Of a stretch of 64,000 nucleotides of DNA, positions 24,861 to 34,412 are shown one piece after another. This DNA is from JBBBNV01 sp037137075 (GTDB lineage: Bacteria; Bacillota; Bacilli; Paenibacillales; NBRC-103111): contig NZ_JBBBNV010000002.1 of assembly GCF_037137075.1 (NCBI RefSeq), positions 62,001 to 126,000 on the forward strand, written 5' to 3'. A program made the translations under genes and the position numbers. Position 1 is the first letter of the stretch; every line of letters begins with the position of its first letter. The notes below the pieces were generated by a model. That model was given only the letters and a program-made list of their open reading frames with translations. It was not told where the DNA came from and searched no databases.

Positions 24861-25721
24861 GTGTTAAAAGATTTTTTCCAAAAGAAACGTAAATATGCGA
24901 CCATTCCTTCGGAACGCACAAAACGCGAAATTCCGGAAGGCTTGATGAACAAATGCCCGAAGTGCGGCACAATCCAATACAGCAAAGAGCTTGAGAAAAA
25001 TTTGAAGGTATGTCAGGCCTGTGGCTACCATCATCGGCTTAATGCAGTGGAACGGATTCAGATGCTGGTTGACGAAGGGCGTTTTTTTGAGTATGACAGT
25101 GAGCTTGTCAGTGAAAATCCGCTGGATTTCCCGGGCTATACCGAGAAGCTGGAGCGGATTATGGAAGATACGGGGCTGAACGAAGCGGTTATTACCGGAG
25201 AAGGGGCCATTAACGGCATCAACACGGTCATTGCCGTGATGAGCTTTGACTTTTTTGTCGGCAGCATGGGCTCGGTCGTTGGGGAGAAAATCACAAGGGC
25301 CATTGAAACGGCACAGGAAAAAGGGCTGCCGCTCATTATTTTCTCCACCTCCGGGGGAGCACGGATGCAGGAAAGCATTTTGTGCCTGATGCAGATGGCC
25401 AAGACCAGCGCGGCGCTGGCTAATTTCAATGATGCCGGCGGATTGTTTATTTCTGTGATTACCGACCCGACCTATGGGGGGGTATCTGCCAGCTTCGCGA
25501 TGCTGGGCGACATTATTTTGGCCGAGCCTTCGGCGAAATTCGGGTTTGCCGGGCCGCTTGTTATTGAACAGACGATCCGCCAGAAGCTGCCGGATAATTT
25601 CCAGACGGCGGAGTTTTATCAGAAGCACGGCCAGATCGATAAGGTTGTCCCGCGTAAGGATTTGCGGGCTGCACTGACGAAGCTGCTGGAATTGCACACG
25701 GTAAAGGAGGAGACGGTCTGA
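24861..25721 (+). CDS. accD: Acetyl-CoA carboxylase carboxyltransferase subunit beta
   Basis: A 286-residue subunit that with AccA transfers carboxyl groups from carboxybiotin-BCCP to acetyl-CoA, giving malonyl-CoA for fatty-acid synthesis. The N-terminal zinc ribbon (CPKCG...CQACG) and the crotonase-like body (IIFSTSGGARMQES, DPTYGGVSASFAMLGD) are intact. GTG 24861 is chosen because GGAGAGG lies 8 bases upstream and the product opens VLKDFFQKKRKY like other AccD proteins. The stop overlaps the accA start by one base. Confidence 0.97.
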   Translation: MLKDFFQKKRKYATIPSERTKREIPEGLMNKCPKCGTIQYSKELEKNLKVCQACGYHHRLNAVERIQMLVDEGRFFEYDSELVSENPLDFPGYTEKLERIMEDTGLNEAVITGEGAINGINTVIAVMSFDFFVGSMGSVVGEKITRAIETAQEKGLPLIIFSTSGGARMQESILCLMQMAKTSAALANFNDAGGLFISVITDPTYGGVSASFAMLGDIILAEPSAKFGFAGPLVIEQTIRQKLPDNFQTAEFYQKHGQIDKVVPRKDLRAALTKLLELHTVKEETV

Positions 25722-26737
25722 TGGTTTCGGAATTGCCGTTTGAGCGGCCGCTCGCCGAGCTGCGCGCCAAAATCGATGAGCTCCACAAATTCAGTGTGGA
25801 TAAAAAAATGGATTTTTCGGAAGAAATTGCACGTTTGGAAGAAAGATATGTTAAATTAGAGGAAGAGCTGTACAGTGATTTGACGCCGCCCCAGCGAATG
25901 CAGCTGGCGCGTCATCCGAGACGTCCGACGACGATTGATTACATCAACGCCATCTTTACGGATTTCATTGAGCTGCACGGGGATCGGCTGTTTGGCGAGG
26001 ACATGGCGGTCATTGGCGGACTGGCGAAGCTGGATGGTGTTCCGGTGACGGTCATTGGTCACCAGAAGGGCAAGGATACGAAGGACAACCTGGCGCGGAA
26101 CTTTGGCATGCCCCACCCGGAAGGCTTCCGGAAGGCGCTTCGCCTGATGAAGCAGGCGAATAAATTCAAGCGGCCGATAATTACCTTTGTAGATACGCCG
26201 GGGGCATATCCGGGCATTACATCGGAGGAGCGCGGCATCTCTGAGGCGATTGCCCGCAATTTGCTGGAAATGTCGGCTTTTGGCGTTCCGGTCATTTGCA
26301 TCGTCATCGGCGAAGGCGGCAGCGGCGGAGCCCTGGCGCTTGGTGTCGGCAATCGGGTGCTGATGCTGGAGAATGCGATTTACTCTGTGGCGTCCCCGAA
26401 CTCCGCAGCCACGATATTGTGGAAGGATGCGGGGCAGGCTGACCGTGCGGCCGAGCTGATGAAAATTACGGCGGCAGACATGCTGAAATTTGAAATTATT
26501 GAAGAAATCATCCCTGAGCCGCGAGGCGGCGCACACCGCGATCCCGAAATCCAGGCCGGACATGTCAAAGAGGCCTTGCTGCGTCACTTCAAGGAGCTGC
26601 GGAAATTGGATGCGGAGCAGCTTCGCGCGGATCGGTACCGGAAATTCCGCAAGGTCGGCCGGTTTACGACGGCGGCAGAGATGATGATGGAACCGGAAAA
26701 GCAAATTATAGCCCAGACAAATGCAGAAGGAGTTTAG
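25721..26737 (+). CDS. accA: Acetyl-CoA carboxylase carboxyltransferase subunit alpha
   Basis: A 338-residue partner of AccD. The LEERYVKLEEELYSDLTP helix and the crotonase-like core (RDMAVIGGLAKLDG-type block, FVDTPGAYPGITSEERG, GEGGSGGALALGVGNRVLMLENA) are all present. ATG 25721 shares its A with the accD TGA, and AAAGGAGG lies 10 bases before it, so the subunits are translationally coupled in 1:1 ratio. In B. subtilis pfkA follows accA; here pyk starts 7 bases after the stop. Confidence 0.97.
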   Translation: MVSELPFERPLAELRAKIDELHKFSVDKKMDFSEEIARLEERYVKLEEELYSDLTPPQRMQLARHPRRPTTIDYINAIFTDFIELHGDRLFGEDMAVIGGLAKLDGVPVTVIGHQKGKDTKDNLARNFGMPHPEGFRKALRLMKQANKFKRPIITFVDTPGAYPGITSEERGISEAIARNLLEMSAFGVPVICIVIGEGGSGGALALGVGNRVLMLENAIYSVASPNSAATILWKDAGQADRAAELMKITAADMLKFEIIEEIIPEPRGGAHRDPEIQAGHVKEALLRHFKELRKLDAEQLRADRYRKFRKVGRFTTAAEMMMEPEKQIIAQTNAEGV

Positions 26738-26744
26738 AAAAATC

Positions 26745-28499
26745 ATGCGTAAAACAAAAATCGTGTGTACCATCGGCCCGTCCAGTGAATCGCTGCCGAT
26801 GCTGAAGCAGCTTATCCAGGCCGGCATGAATGTGGCGCGCCTTAACTTCTCCCATGGTGATTTCGAGGAGCATGGGAATCGGATCAAAAACATTCGCTTG
26901 GCGTGCCAGGAGCTCGGTAAAACGGTAGCGATTCTGCTCGATACCAAAGGACCGGAAATTCGTACAGGCAAGTTCGCGCAGGAGCCGGTGGAGCTGGTAC
27001 AGGACCAAAAGGTTGTTCTGACCACGGAAGAAATTCTGGGCGATGCATCCCGTATTTATGTCACGTATTCGAACTTGCCGAACGATGTGTCCGTAGGTTC
27101 CACGATTTTGATTGATGACGGTTTAATTGCCCTTGAGGTGGAGGACATTAAAGGGACGGAAATCCAATGCCGTATCGTCAATGGCGGGAGCATTAAATCC
27201 AGACGCGGCGTAAACGTTCCGGGAGTGAAAATTTCCTTGCCGGGCATTACGGAAAAGGATGCGGCTGATATCGTATTCGGTATCGAGCAGGGCGTTGATT
27301 TCATCGCGGCTTCCTTCGTGCGCAAGGCAAGTGACGTGCTGGAAATCCGTGAGCTGCTGGAGCGTCACAATGCGTCCCACATCCAAATTATTTCCAAAAT
27401 CGAGAACCAGGAAGGCGTCGAGAACCTGGATGAGATTTTGGAGGTTTCGGATGGCCTGATGGTTGCGCGGGGTGACCTGGGCGTGGAAATTCCGGCAGAG
27501 GAAGTCCCTCTTGTGCAAAAGCGCATGATTAAGAAATGTAATGTAGCGGGCAAGCCGGTCATTACGGCGACACAAATGCTGGATTCGATGCAGCGTAACC
27601 CGCGTCCGACCCGTGCGGAAGCAAGCGACGTGGCAAACGCCATTTTTGACGGAACGGATGCTATCATGCTGTCCGGGGAATCCGCGGCAGGGAAATACCC
27701 GACGGAATCGGTTCAAACGATGGCCCGTATTGCGGAGCGTGCGGAAGCATCGCTGGAGTACCGCGAGATTTTCACCCGCCAAAGCTCTGCCCAGCAGGTT
27801 ACGGTTACGGAGGCGATTAGCCAGGCGGTAGCCAACTCTGCGCTGGATTTGGATGCAACGGCAATCATTACTCCGACGGAAAGCGGCTATACGGCCCGTA
27901 TGGTGTCCAAATATCGTCCGAAATCGCCGATTATTGCGGTTACCCGCAATCCGCAGGTGATGCGCAAGCTGAGCCTGACCTGGGGCGTGCAGCCGGTGCT
28001 TGGCGTAGATGCCGGCAGCACGGATGAAATGTTCCAAATGGCTGTCGATAAAGCTGTCGAGGCGGATCTCGTGAAGCTGGGGGACATTGTGGTCATTACC
28101 GCAGGTGTGCCGGTCGGCCGCTCAGGAACCACAAACCTGATTAAGGTTCATCATATCGGTGAACTGATTGCCAAGGGCCAAGGTATCGGAACCCAATCGG
28201 CGACAGGCAAAATTGTAACGGCGCGTTCGGCGGAAGAAGCACTGCAAAAAGTAACCGAGGGCAGCATTCTCGTGACGACCAGCACCGATAAAGAGTATAT
28301 GCCGGCGTTTGAAAAAGCGGCTGCAGTCATTACTTCCTCAGGCGGCATTACGTCGCATGCTGCAGTTGTAGGGCTTAGTCTTGGCATACCGGTCATTGTC
28401 GGCGTCGACAATGCCCTTGAGATTTTGCAGGACGGCATGGCTGTAAGCGTCTATGCCGAGGTCGGAGTGATTTACTCCGGCAAGGCCAGCGTGTTATAA
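26745..28499 (+). CDS. pyk: Pyruvate kinase with C-terminal PEP-utiliser domain
   Basis: A 584-residue glycolytic enzyme converting phosphoenolpyruvate and ADP to pyruvate and ATP. The barrel has TKIVCTIGPSSES, NFSHG, DTKGPEIRTG, SKIENQEGV, the signature MVARGDLGVEIPAE and the ATQMLDSM block. Residues about 490-584 add the phosphohistidine-like domain of Bacillus-type kinases (GGITSHAAVVGLSLGIPVIVG). ATG 26745 is used although an in-frame ATG lies eight codons upstream inside accA; the shorter product matches the usual MRKTKIV start and has AGAAGGAG before it. It completes an accD-accA-pyk operon. Confidence 0.97.
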   Translation: MRKTKIVCTIGPSSESLPMLKQLIQAGMNVARLNFSHGDFEEHGNRIKNIRLACQELGKTVAILLDTKGPEIRTGKFAQEPVELVQDQKVVLTTEEILGDASRIYVTYSNLPNDVSVGSTILIDDGLIALEVEDIKGTEIQCRIVNGGSIKSRRGVNVPGVKISLPGITEKDAADIVFGIEQGVDFIAASFVRKASDVLEIRELLERHNASHIQIISKIENQEGVENLDEILEVSDGLMVARGDLGVEIPAEEVPLVQKRMIKKCNVAGKPVITATQMLDSMQRNPRPTRAEASDVANAIFDGTDAIMLSGESAAGKYPTESVQTMARIAERAEASLEYREIFTRQSSAQQVTVTEAISQAVANSALDLDATAIITPTESGYTARMVSKYRPKSPIIAVTRNPQVMRKLSLTWGVQPVLGVDAGSTDEMFQMAVDKAVEADLVKLGDIVVITAGVPVGRSGTTNLIKVHHIGELIAKGQGIGTQSATGKIVTARSAEEALQKVTEGSILVTTSTDKEYMPAFEKAAAVITSSGGITSHAAVVGLSLGIPVIVGVDNALEILQDGMAVSVYAEVGVIYSGKASVL

Positions 28500-28522
28500 A
28501 TAGCGAGCTAACAGATAAGGTA

Positions 28523-28556
28523 GAGAGCGGACCAGGTGAGGCGGTTCGCTCTTTTC
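28523..28556 (+). terminator. Terminator after pyk
   Basis: A stem between AGAGCGGACC and GGTTCGCTCT, with one or two mismatches, is followed by TTTT, about 25 bases after the stop. Confidence 0.65.
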
Positions 28557-28581
28557 CATCTTTTAAGGAGGAATTTTCAAC

Positions 28582-29127
28582 ATGGCGAAGTCCAATTGGT
28601 ATGTACATCCTCTGCGTGTGCGATATCAGGAGACCGATCAGATGGGGGTCGTCTACCATGCCAACTATTTGAACTTGTTTGAGATTGGGCGGACTGAGCT
28701 GATTCGGGAGCTGGGCATGACCTATCGTGAGCTGGAGGCGGCGGGACTTTTTTTGCCGGTGCTAGAAGCAAATGTCAAGTTCCGCCAGCCTGCCAAATAT
28801 GATGATCTTATTCTGATTCATACGCGAATTGCGGACTTCAGCAGTGTTCGGATTGACTTCGAAAGCCAAATCCGCCGCTGGGAGGGGGACACGGAGACGA
28901 AGACAAGAGACTTGCCTCCAGAGCTTCTATCCCCGACAGCGGAGCCTCAGGGGGATTTGCTGGTTAGCGGGGGAACGATGCATATGTGGCTGAACCGGGA
29001 CTGGAAGCCAGCCCGTATTGATAAGGCCGCCCCCGCGCTGCTTTCCCTTTTGAAAGCCGCCGTCACGGAAGAAGATGAAGTGGATTGTAATCGGGGCATT
29101 CCCGCGCGCCCAAAAAAAATCCTGTAA
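28582..29127 (+). CDS. YbgC/FadM-type acyl-CoA thioesterase (4HBT hotdog)
   Basis: A 181-residue hotdog-fold protein. The N-terminal VRYQETDQMGVVYHANYLNLFE is the 4-hydroxybenzoyl-CoA thioesterase signature, with the catalytic Asp in ETDQMG. Beta strands with VKFRQPAKYDD and VRIDFESQI complete the fold. About 35 residues (around 95-130, TKTRDLPPELLSPTAEPQG) enlarge a loop compared with typical 135-150-residue members. ATG 28582 has AAGGAGG upstream. Substrate unknown; hydrolysis of short or medium acyl-CoA is inferred from the family. Confidence 0.85.
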   Translation: MAKSNWYVHPLRVRYQETDQMGVVYHANYLNLFEIGRTELIRELGMTYRELEAAGLFLPVLEANVKFRQPAKYDDLILIHTRIADFSSVRIDFESQIRRWEGDTETKTRDLPPELLSPTAEPQGDLLVSGGTMHMWLNRDWKPARIDKAAPALLSLLKAAVTEEDEVDCNRGIPARPKKIL

Positions 29128-29128
29128 G

Positions 29129-29156
29129 TTTACAATCGCTTAATATTGGGATAACA
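29129..29156 (+). promoter_or_regulatory. Pho box (PhoP-binding repeats) upstream of ppk
   Basis: Three hexamers TTTACA, TTAATA, ATAACA, each separated by exactly 5 bases, match the B. subtilis-type PhoP direct-repeat consensus TT(A/T/C)ACA-N5. The array begins two bases after the thioesterase stop and lies about 75 bases before the ppk ATG. Confidence 0.72.
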
Positions 29157-29232
29157 TTGTCGAATAATAATAGAAGCAGCGGGAAATTGGCGTAAATTGC
29201 TTTGTTTAGGCAAGCAATGAGGGGGAGCTTTC

Positions 29233-31344
29233 ATGACGAAAGAAGAGCTGCAGATGCGGGAATCGACAGCGAAGTACATCAACCGTGATTTGAGCTGGAT
29301 TGAGTTTAACCGAAGGGTGCTGGAGGAAGCTCAGGACGCGAGCACACCGCTGCTGGAGCGCATCAAATTTATATCGATTGTTTCGTCCAATCTGGATGAA
29401 TTTATGAGTGTCCGGGTCGCCGGTCTGAAGGAGCAGGTGAAGGCGGGCTACACCAGAAAAGATTTCACCGGTTATACCCCGCACGGTCTGCTCAAGCGGG
29501 TGATGAAGCGGGTAGGGGCGATGGTCAGCGACCAGTACAAGGCGTATCGCGATTTGACGCGTCAGCTTGCGAAGGAAGGCATTATTTTCACAACTTATGA
29601 AGAAATGACCCAGAACCAGCGCAAAGAGATGGATCATTATTATCATGATATTGTGTTTCCGGTACTGACGCCGATGGCGGTGGATCAGAGCCGGCCGTTT
29701 CCGCTGGTGCACAGCCAAAGCAATTATTTGGCCGTCGTGCTTCACAAAGAGGGGGATGACCCGGAGGAAGAGCCGTATTTCGCCATTATTCAGCTGCCTT
29801 CCAATCTATCGCGTTGTATCCAGGTGCCTTCACGATCCAAAAGCAAAAAGCAGGAGTTTATTTTGCTGGAGGATCTGATTGAACGTCATATACATACCCT
29901 GTTCAGCGGTTATATTCCGCTTGCAGTGAATGAATTCCGGCTGACCCGGAACGCTGATTTGTCCTTGAACGAGGAGGAAGCGGAGGACCTGCTGGAGGAA
30001 ATTGAGAAGGAGCTGCACCGCCGCCGCTGGGGGGTTCCTGTCCGGCTGGAGGTACAGAAGGGGATTCATCCGTATGCGATGGAGATGCTCCAGGAGGAGT
30101 TTGAGATCGGCGATGATGTGCTTGTCATTGACGGGCCTGTGGATCTCGGCTTTCTGATGAAGTTCGCCATGTCACTGACAGGGTTCGATTCCTTGCGTTA
30201 TCCGCGGCTGGAGCCGGTCTATCCGAAGGAGTTCCTGGATTGCGAGAATAATGACCGTTTCGCAGTAATCCGGGAAAAGGATGTGCTGGTATACCATCCG
30301 TACGAATCGTTCGATGCGGTTAACGATTTTGTGTATCAGGCCGCGCATGACCCGGATGTGCTCGCGATTAAAATGACGCTGTACCGTGTCAGCGGGAATT
30401 CAATGCTGGTCCGTTCCCTTGTACGGGCCGCGCAGGCGGGCAAGCAGGTTACGGTCGTTGTAGAGCTGAAGGCCCGTTTTGACGAAGAACGCAATATCGC
30501 CTGGGCACGGCAGCTGGAAAAAGCAGGATGTCACGTCGTATACGGACTGGTCGGCCTGAAGACACATGCGAAGATTACGCTGGTTGTCCGGCAGGAAAAT
30601 CATATGCTGCGCCGGTATGTGCATGTTGGAACCGGCAACTATAACGACAGTACGGCCCGGCTGTACACCGATATCGGATTGTTTACATGTCACCCGGTGA
30701 TCGGTGAGGATGCTTCGGCACTGTTTAATGAGATTACCGGATATTCCGATCCGCATGATTGGAAGGCGTTCTCTGTGGCTCCGACGAGCCTGAAGCAGAA
30801 GCTGTTCCATCTGATTCAACGGGAAGCGGAACATGCATCAGCAGGCAGACCGGCGCGAATTATCGCCAAAATGAACTCCTTATCGCATCAGGATATGGTT
30901 GATGAATTGTATATGGCTTCCAGTGCAGGGGTTCCTATTGATTTAATTGTCCGGGGCGTGTGCTGTCTGCGTCCGGGCGTGCCGGGCTTAAGCGAGAATG
31001 TGACGGTGCGGAGCATTGTGGATCGGTTTCTGGAGCATTCGCGTATGGTTTACTTTGAAAACGGCGGCGAGCCGGAGGTGTGGATTTCCAGCGCAGACTG
31101 GATGACCCGGAATTTGACCCGCCGCGTGGAGCTCATGGTACCGGTATTTGACCAGAACCTGAGGGAAGTACTGATTCAAGTGCTCAAGCTGAGCCTGAAG
31201 GATAATGTAAAAGCCCGGGAGCTGAAGTCTACCGGCCAGTACGACCGGGTTCAGCCCGTAGAAGCGATAGCGCCGCTGCGCAGCCAGTTCGAGGCGCAGG
31301 ACATTGTCAGCTGGAAGCATCTGAAACGATTAGGCGTGGAATAA
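29233..31344 (+). CDS. ppk: Polyphosphate kinase (PPK1)
   Basis: A 703-residue enzyme that polymerises the terminal phosphate of ATP into polyphosphate, reversibly. The PPK1 opening (YINRDLSWIEFNRRVLEEA), the arginine-rich middle, and the phospholipase-D-like C-terminal halves are visible; GLKTHAKITLVVRQ carries the histidine that is phosphorylated and GTGNYND is the following conserved block. ATG 29233 follows GAGGGGGAG. A Pho box precedes it, so induction by phosphate limitation is likely. The last 38 bases overlap the end of the convergent ppx gene. Confidence 0.96.
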   Translation: MTKEELQMRESTAKYINRDLSWIEFNRRVLEEAQDASTPLLERIKFISIVSSNLDEFMSVRVAGLKEQVKAGYTRKDFTGYTPHGLLKRVMKRVGAMVSDQYKAYRDLTRQLAKEGIIFTTYEEMTQNQRKEMDHYYHDIVFPVLTPMAVDQSRPFPLVHSQSNYLAVVLHKEGDDPEEEPYFAIIQLPSNLSRCIQVPSRSKSKKQEFILLEDLIERHIHTLFSGYIPLAVNEFRLTRNADLSLNEEEAEDLLEEIEKELHRRRWGVPVRLEVQKGIHPYAMEMLQEEFEIGDDVLVIDGPVDLGFLMKFAMSLTGFDSLRYPRLEPVYPKEFLDCENNDRFAVIREKDVLVYHPYESFDAVNDFVYQAAHDPDVLAIKMTLYRVSGNSMLVRSLVRAAQAGKQVTVVVELKARFDEERNIAWARQLEKAGCHVVYGLVGLKTHAKITLVVRQENHMLRRYVHVGTGNYNDSTARLYTDIGLFTCHPVIGEDASALFNEITGYSDPHDWKAFSVAPTSLKQKLFHLIQREAEHASAGRPARIIAKMNSLSHQDMVDELYMASSAGVPIDLIVRGVCCLRPGVPGLSENVTVRSIVDRFLEHSRMVYFENGGEPEVWISSADWMTRNLTRRVELMVPVFDQNLREVLIQVLKLSLKDNVKARELKSTGQYDRVQPVEAIAPLRSQFEAQDIVSWKHLKRLGVE

Positions 31345-32842
31345 GCAGCCATACCTTGGTAAATTCCTTTGCTATGGCTTGCATTTCTTTTTTCTCAATG
31401 GTAGGCTGGTGCCGGATGCTGCAGCTTACTACCAGCTCAATATCCTTGACAAGAGCGTCTACTTCAGCAATCGGTCCTGTCTCGCTGCGGTCCAGCGCAA
31501 TGGCCAGCTGCAGCAGGGTGCCGAGGCGCTCTGTTTCCTCCAAGTCGGTATCGTTCAGCAGATCCTTGTAAGCCAGGGCCTGCTGCCGGTTCCGGCTTTT
31601 GCTTTTATAGGAAGCGATGAGCGCGCATTTGATAATTTCCCGGTGCGAAAGGCCGCCCAGCCGGGAATGGGCTATCAAATAAAACGTATGCTTCTGGTAA
31701 TCATAGTAACTGACGCTGACACCGATACGATAGAGCAGGGCGGCGGCGCTCAGCAGGCGCAGCCCGGAAGCCGTAATACCGGATCCCTGCTTCATTAAAT
31801 CGTCCGCAATTTTCAAAGCTAGACGGTTCACCTGCTGGACATGATTCAGCGGAATGGACGGATGCAGCGCCAACAGGTTGCTGACGCCGTGAGCAAGCAC
31901 ATCGTCTAGTACCGGCTGCTGCGGATAGAGCATCTCGAAAAACAACCCGTCGCGGAGTCCGGAGCCGCTGATGATAAAATGGGAGGCTTCGGTTTGCATA
32001 AAAATGGTATGCAAAATGACAATCCCGGGTACGATAATGTCGGCGCGTTCTGCGGACAAGCCGTCAATTTTTTTGCGCTTGGCCAGGGGCTGTGAAGCAA
32101 TCCAGTGAAACAGACTGTCACCCTGCTCCCGGCTTAAATCGTAATTATGAGTCAGCGGGAGCGAATATTTGCGCTGGCGCTGATGTACCTTGGCCAGTGT
32201 GCGGAACGTCCCGCCCAGCCCGATTAACGGCAGGCCGGCATGACCGCGCAGCCATGTGTGTTCCTCCAGAGCCTGCTTGATCATGTGGCGGATGCTTGCA
32301 ATATCGGTATCGGTGACATGTCCTCCCGGTGTAAACCGTTTGGCGGTATTCACGGCGCCGAAGGGCAGGGAGACGCTGTGCTGCAGCTTGCGGTCCAGAA
32401 ACAGCGTAATCTCCGTGCTGCCGCCGCCGATGTCCACGAGAAAGCCGTCCTTGATGTCGAGGGTATTCATGGTTGCAATAAAGCCGAGACGGGCCTCTTC
32501 TTCTCCTGACAGCACTTCGATGGTCAGCCCTGTCGCGGCCTCCAGCTTGGCTACGATCTCGCCAGAGTTTGCGGCGTTGCGAATCGCGGCCGTGGCTACG
32601 GCGCGCAGCCGGTCGACTCTGCTGGCGCGGCACAGCAATTGGAAATGGCGAAGTATGTCTACAATATCTGCCAGCTCCTCGTCCGGCAAAATGCCCGCCT
32701 CATTGATACGTTGACTGAGGCGCGCCGATTCCTTGCTTTCGTCAATGACGCGGTAGGCGGCCTGCTCTGTTAATTCATAAATGACGAGTCGAATGGAATT
32801 CGACCCGATGTCGATAATGCCGATGTGTTTTGAGCCGTTCAA
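31307..32842 (-). CDS. ppx: Exopolyphosphatase / GppA-type phosphatase
   Basis: A 511-residue Ppx/GppA family enzyme releasing phosphate from polyphosphate ends, or acting on pppGpp. It has the actin-like ATPase motifs IGIIDIGSNSIRLVIYE and VDIGGGSTEITLF, the family block LIGLGGTFRTLAK, and a C-terminal HD-like helical domain (from about residue 320). Initiation is at TTG 32842, preceded by GGGGGACC; no in-frame ATG is available near it. It converges on ppk with a 38-base overlap of coding ends. No Pho box is seen upstream. Confidence 0.93.
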   Translation of the reverse strand: MNGSKHIGIIDIGSNSIRLVIYELTEQAAYRVIDESKESARLSQRINEAGILPDEELADIVDILRHFQLLCRASRVDRLRAVATAAIRNAANSGEIVAKLEAATGLTIEVLSGEEEARLGFIATMNTLDIKDGFLVDIGGGSTEITLFLDRKLQHSVSLPFGAVNTAKRFTPGGHVTDTDIASIRHMIKQALEEHTWLRGHAGLPLIGLGGTFRTLAKVHQRQRKYSLPLTHNYDLSREQGDSLFHWIASQPLAKRKKIDGLSAERADIIVPGIVILHTIFMQTEASHFIISGSGLRDGLFFEMLYPQQPVLDDVLAHGVSNLLALHPSIPLNHVQQVNRLALKIADDLMKQGSGITASGLRLLSAAALLYRIGVSVSYYDYQKHTFYLIAHSRLGGLSHREIIKCALIASYKSKSRNRQQALAYKDLLNDTDLEETERLGTLLQLAIALDRSETGPIAEVDALVKDIELVVSCSIRHQPTIEKKEMQAIAKEFTKVWLLIPRLIVSDASS

Positions 32843-33208
32843 TCGAGGTCCCCCAGACGAGCGAAAATGTATAGCTTATTTTACCAAAGAAATGACCGGA
32901 AAAAAATCTTTATTGTACTGATCATGCAATATAGCCTAAAAATCGATGTGTTATGCGGAAATGATGGTTTTTTCTGTTATATTCTGAACATACTGAGATA
33001 GGTGTAAATTTATCGCTGGCAAGTGATGGAAGTCATTGAAAATTTGTTATCGACATATAGCATATATTTATTGTACTGATAATGAAGTTTTATGCCATAA
33101 TTTGTTCACGGATTATCTGAAATCATATATTATTAGATTGCATACATGCGGCCTGGAATTCGGAATTCATTACGAATTCATTTTTATGTAAAAAAGGAGA
33201 GAAAACAC
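32843..33208 (+). promoter_or_regulatory. citZ control region with a repeated 18-mer
   Basis: 366 AT-rich bases. TTTATTGTACTGATNATG occurs at 32909-32926 and again at 33067-33084, with one difference. The second copy contains the dyad TTAT-N7-ATAA. Duplicate dyads of AT-rich type are the target pattern of the LysR-type regulator CcpC at B. subtilis citZ, though the half-site order differs, so the assignment to CcpC is not firm. Confidence 0.45.
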
Positions 33209-34324
33209 ATGACTGCAACCAAAGGTCTTGAAGGAATTGTAGCAGCAACCTCCTCGATCAGCTCGATTATTGACGGCGTGCTGACATACCGCGGCATCAA
33301 CATTGACGATTTGGCCGTGAATGCCAGCTTTGAAGAGGTCGTTTACCTGCTGTGGTACGGTAAATTGCCGACTCAATCCGAACTGAACGAGCTGAACCAA
33401 CAGCTTAGTGACAACGCGGCGATTCCGGCTGCGGTCATTGACCAAATCAAGCTGTATCCGCAGGATACAAATTCAATGGCTGCTCTTCGCACAGCGATTT
33501 CAAGCCTCGCGCTGTATGATGCGGAAGCAGGCGATATGAGCAAGGAAGCGAACATCCGCAAAGCGATTCGTTTGCAGGCCCAACTGCCGACAGTCGTTGC
33601 CGCATTCTCCCGTATCCGTAACGGACAAGATCCGATCGCACCGAAGGCCGGCGCACGGATTGCCGAGAATTTCTTGTACATGCTGACCGGAAAAGAGCCT
33701 AATGAAGTGGCCATAAAAGCCTTGGATCAGGCGCTTGTTCTGCATGCTGACCATGAATTGAATGCTTCGACCTTCGCAGCTCGCGTAACGGTTGCGACTC
33801 TTTCCGACATTTACTCCGGCGTCACTTCGGCTATCGGCGCGCTGAAAGGACCTCTGCATGGCGGCGCCAACGAAGCGGTTATGGCTATGCTTGAGGAAAT
33901 CGGAACTGCTGATAAAGCAGCAAGCTACATTAACGCCAAGCTGGAAAACAAGGAAAAAATCATGGGCTTTGGCCACCGTGTTTACAAAAACGGCGACCCG
34001 CGCGCGAAGCATCTGCAAAAAATGTCCCGTGAGCTGGGCAAAATTACCGGCAACCTGAACTGGTACGAAATGTCGATTCAAATCGAAGATATGGTAACCG
34101 GCCAAAAAGGCTTGAAGCCGAACGTAGACTTCTACTCTGCTTCCGTATACACCTCTCTGGAAATTCCGCGCGACCTGTTTACGCCGATTTTTGCCATTAG
34201 CCGCGTATCCGGATGGACAGCTCATATCTTGGAGCAATACGAGAACAACCGGCTTATCCGCCCTCGCGCTGAATATATCGGACCTGAGCATGCCGTATAT
34301 GTTCCGATCACTGAACGGAAATAA
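33209..34324 (+). CDS. citZ: Citrate synthase
   Basis: A 371-residue type II-like citrate synthase (oxaloacetate + acetyl-CoA to citrate). The active-site blocks are KGPLHGGANEAVMAML (His) and IMGFGHRVYKNGDPRA (His), then VDFYSASVYTSLEIPRDLFTP (Asp). ATG 33209 has AAGGAG 8 bases upstream; the longer frame from 33146 has none. First gene of citZ-icd-mdh, a conserved Firmicute TCA cluster, with 88 bases before icd. Confidence 0.97.
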   Translation: MTATKGLEGIVAATSSISSIIDGVLTYRGINIDDLAVNASFEEVVYLLWYGKLPTQSELNELNQQLSDNAAIPAAVIDQIKLYPQDTNSMAALRTAISSLALYDAEAGDMSKEANIRKAIRLQAQLPTVVAAFSRIRNGQDPIAPKAGARIAENFLYMLTGKEPNEVAIKALDQALVLHADHELNASTFAARVTVATLSDIYSGVTSAIGALKGPLHGGANEAVMAMLEEIGTADKAASYINAKLENKEKIMGFGHRVYKNGDPRAKHLQKMSRELGKITGNLNWYEMSIQIEDMVTGQKGLKPNVDFYSASVYTSLEIPRDLFTPIFAISRVSGWTAHILEQYENNRLIRPRAEYIGPEHAVYVPITERK

Positions 34325-34412
34325 GGACGGTAGCACCATGAGATATACAACAAGTGAAGCCTGTATGACCTATACCATCTCAGTTTAATTTTTAATAGGA
34401 GGAATTATTCCC

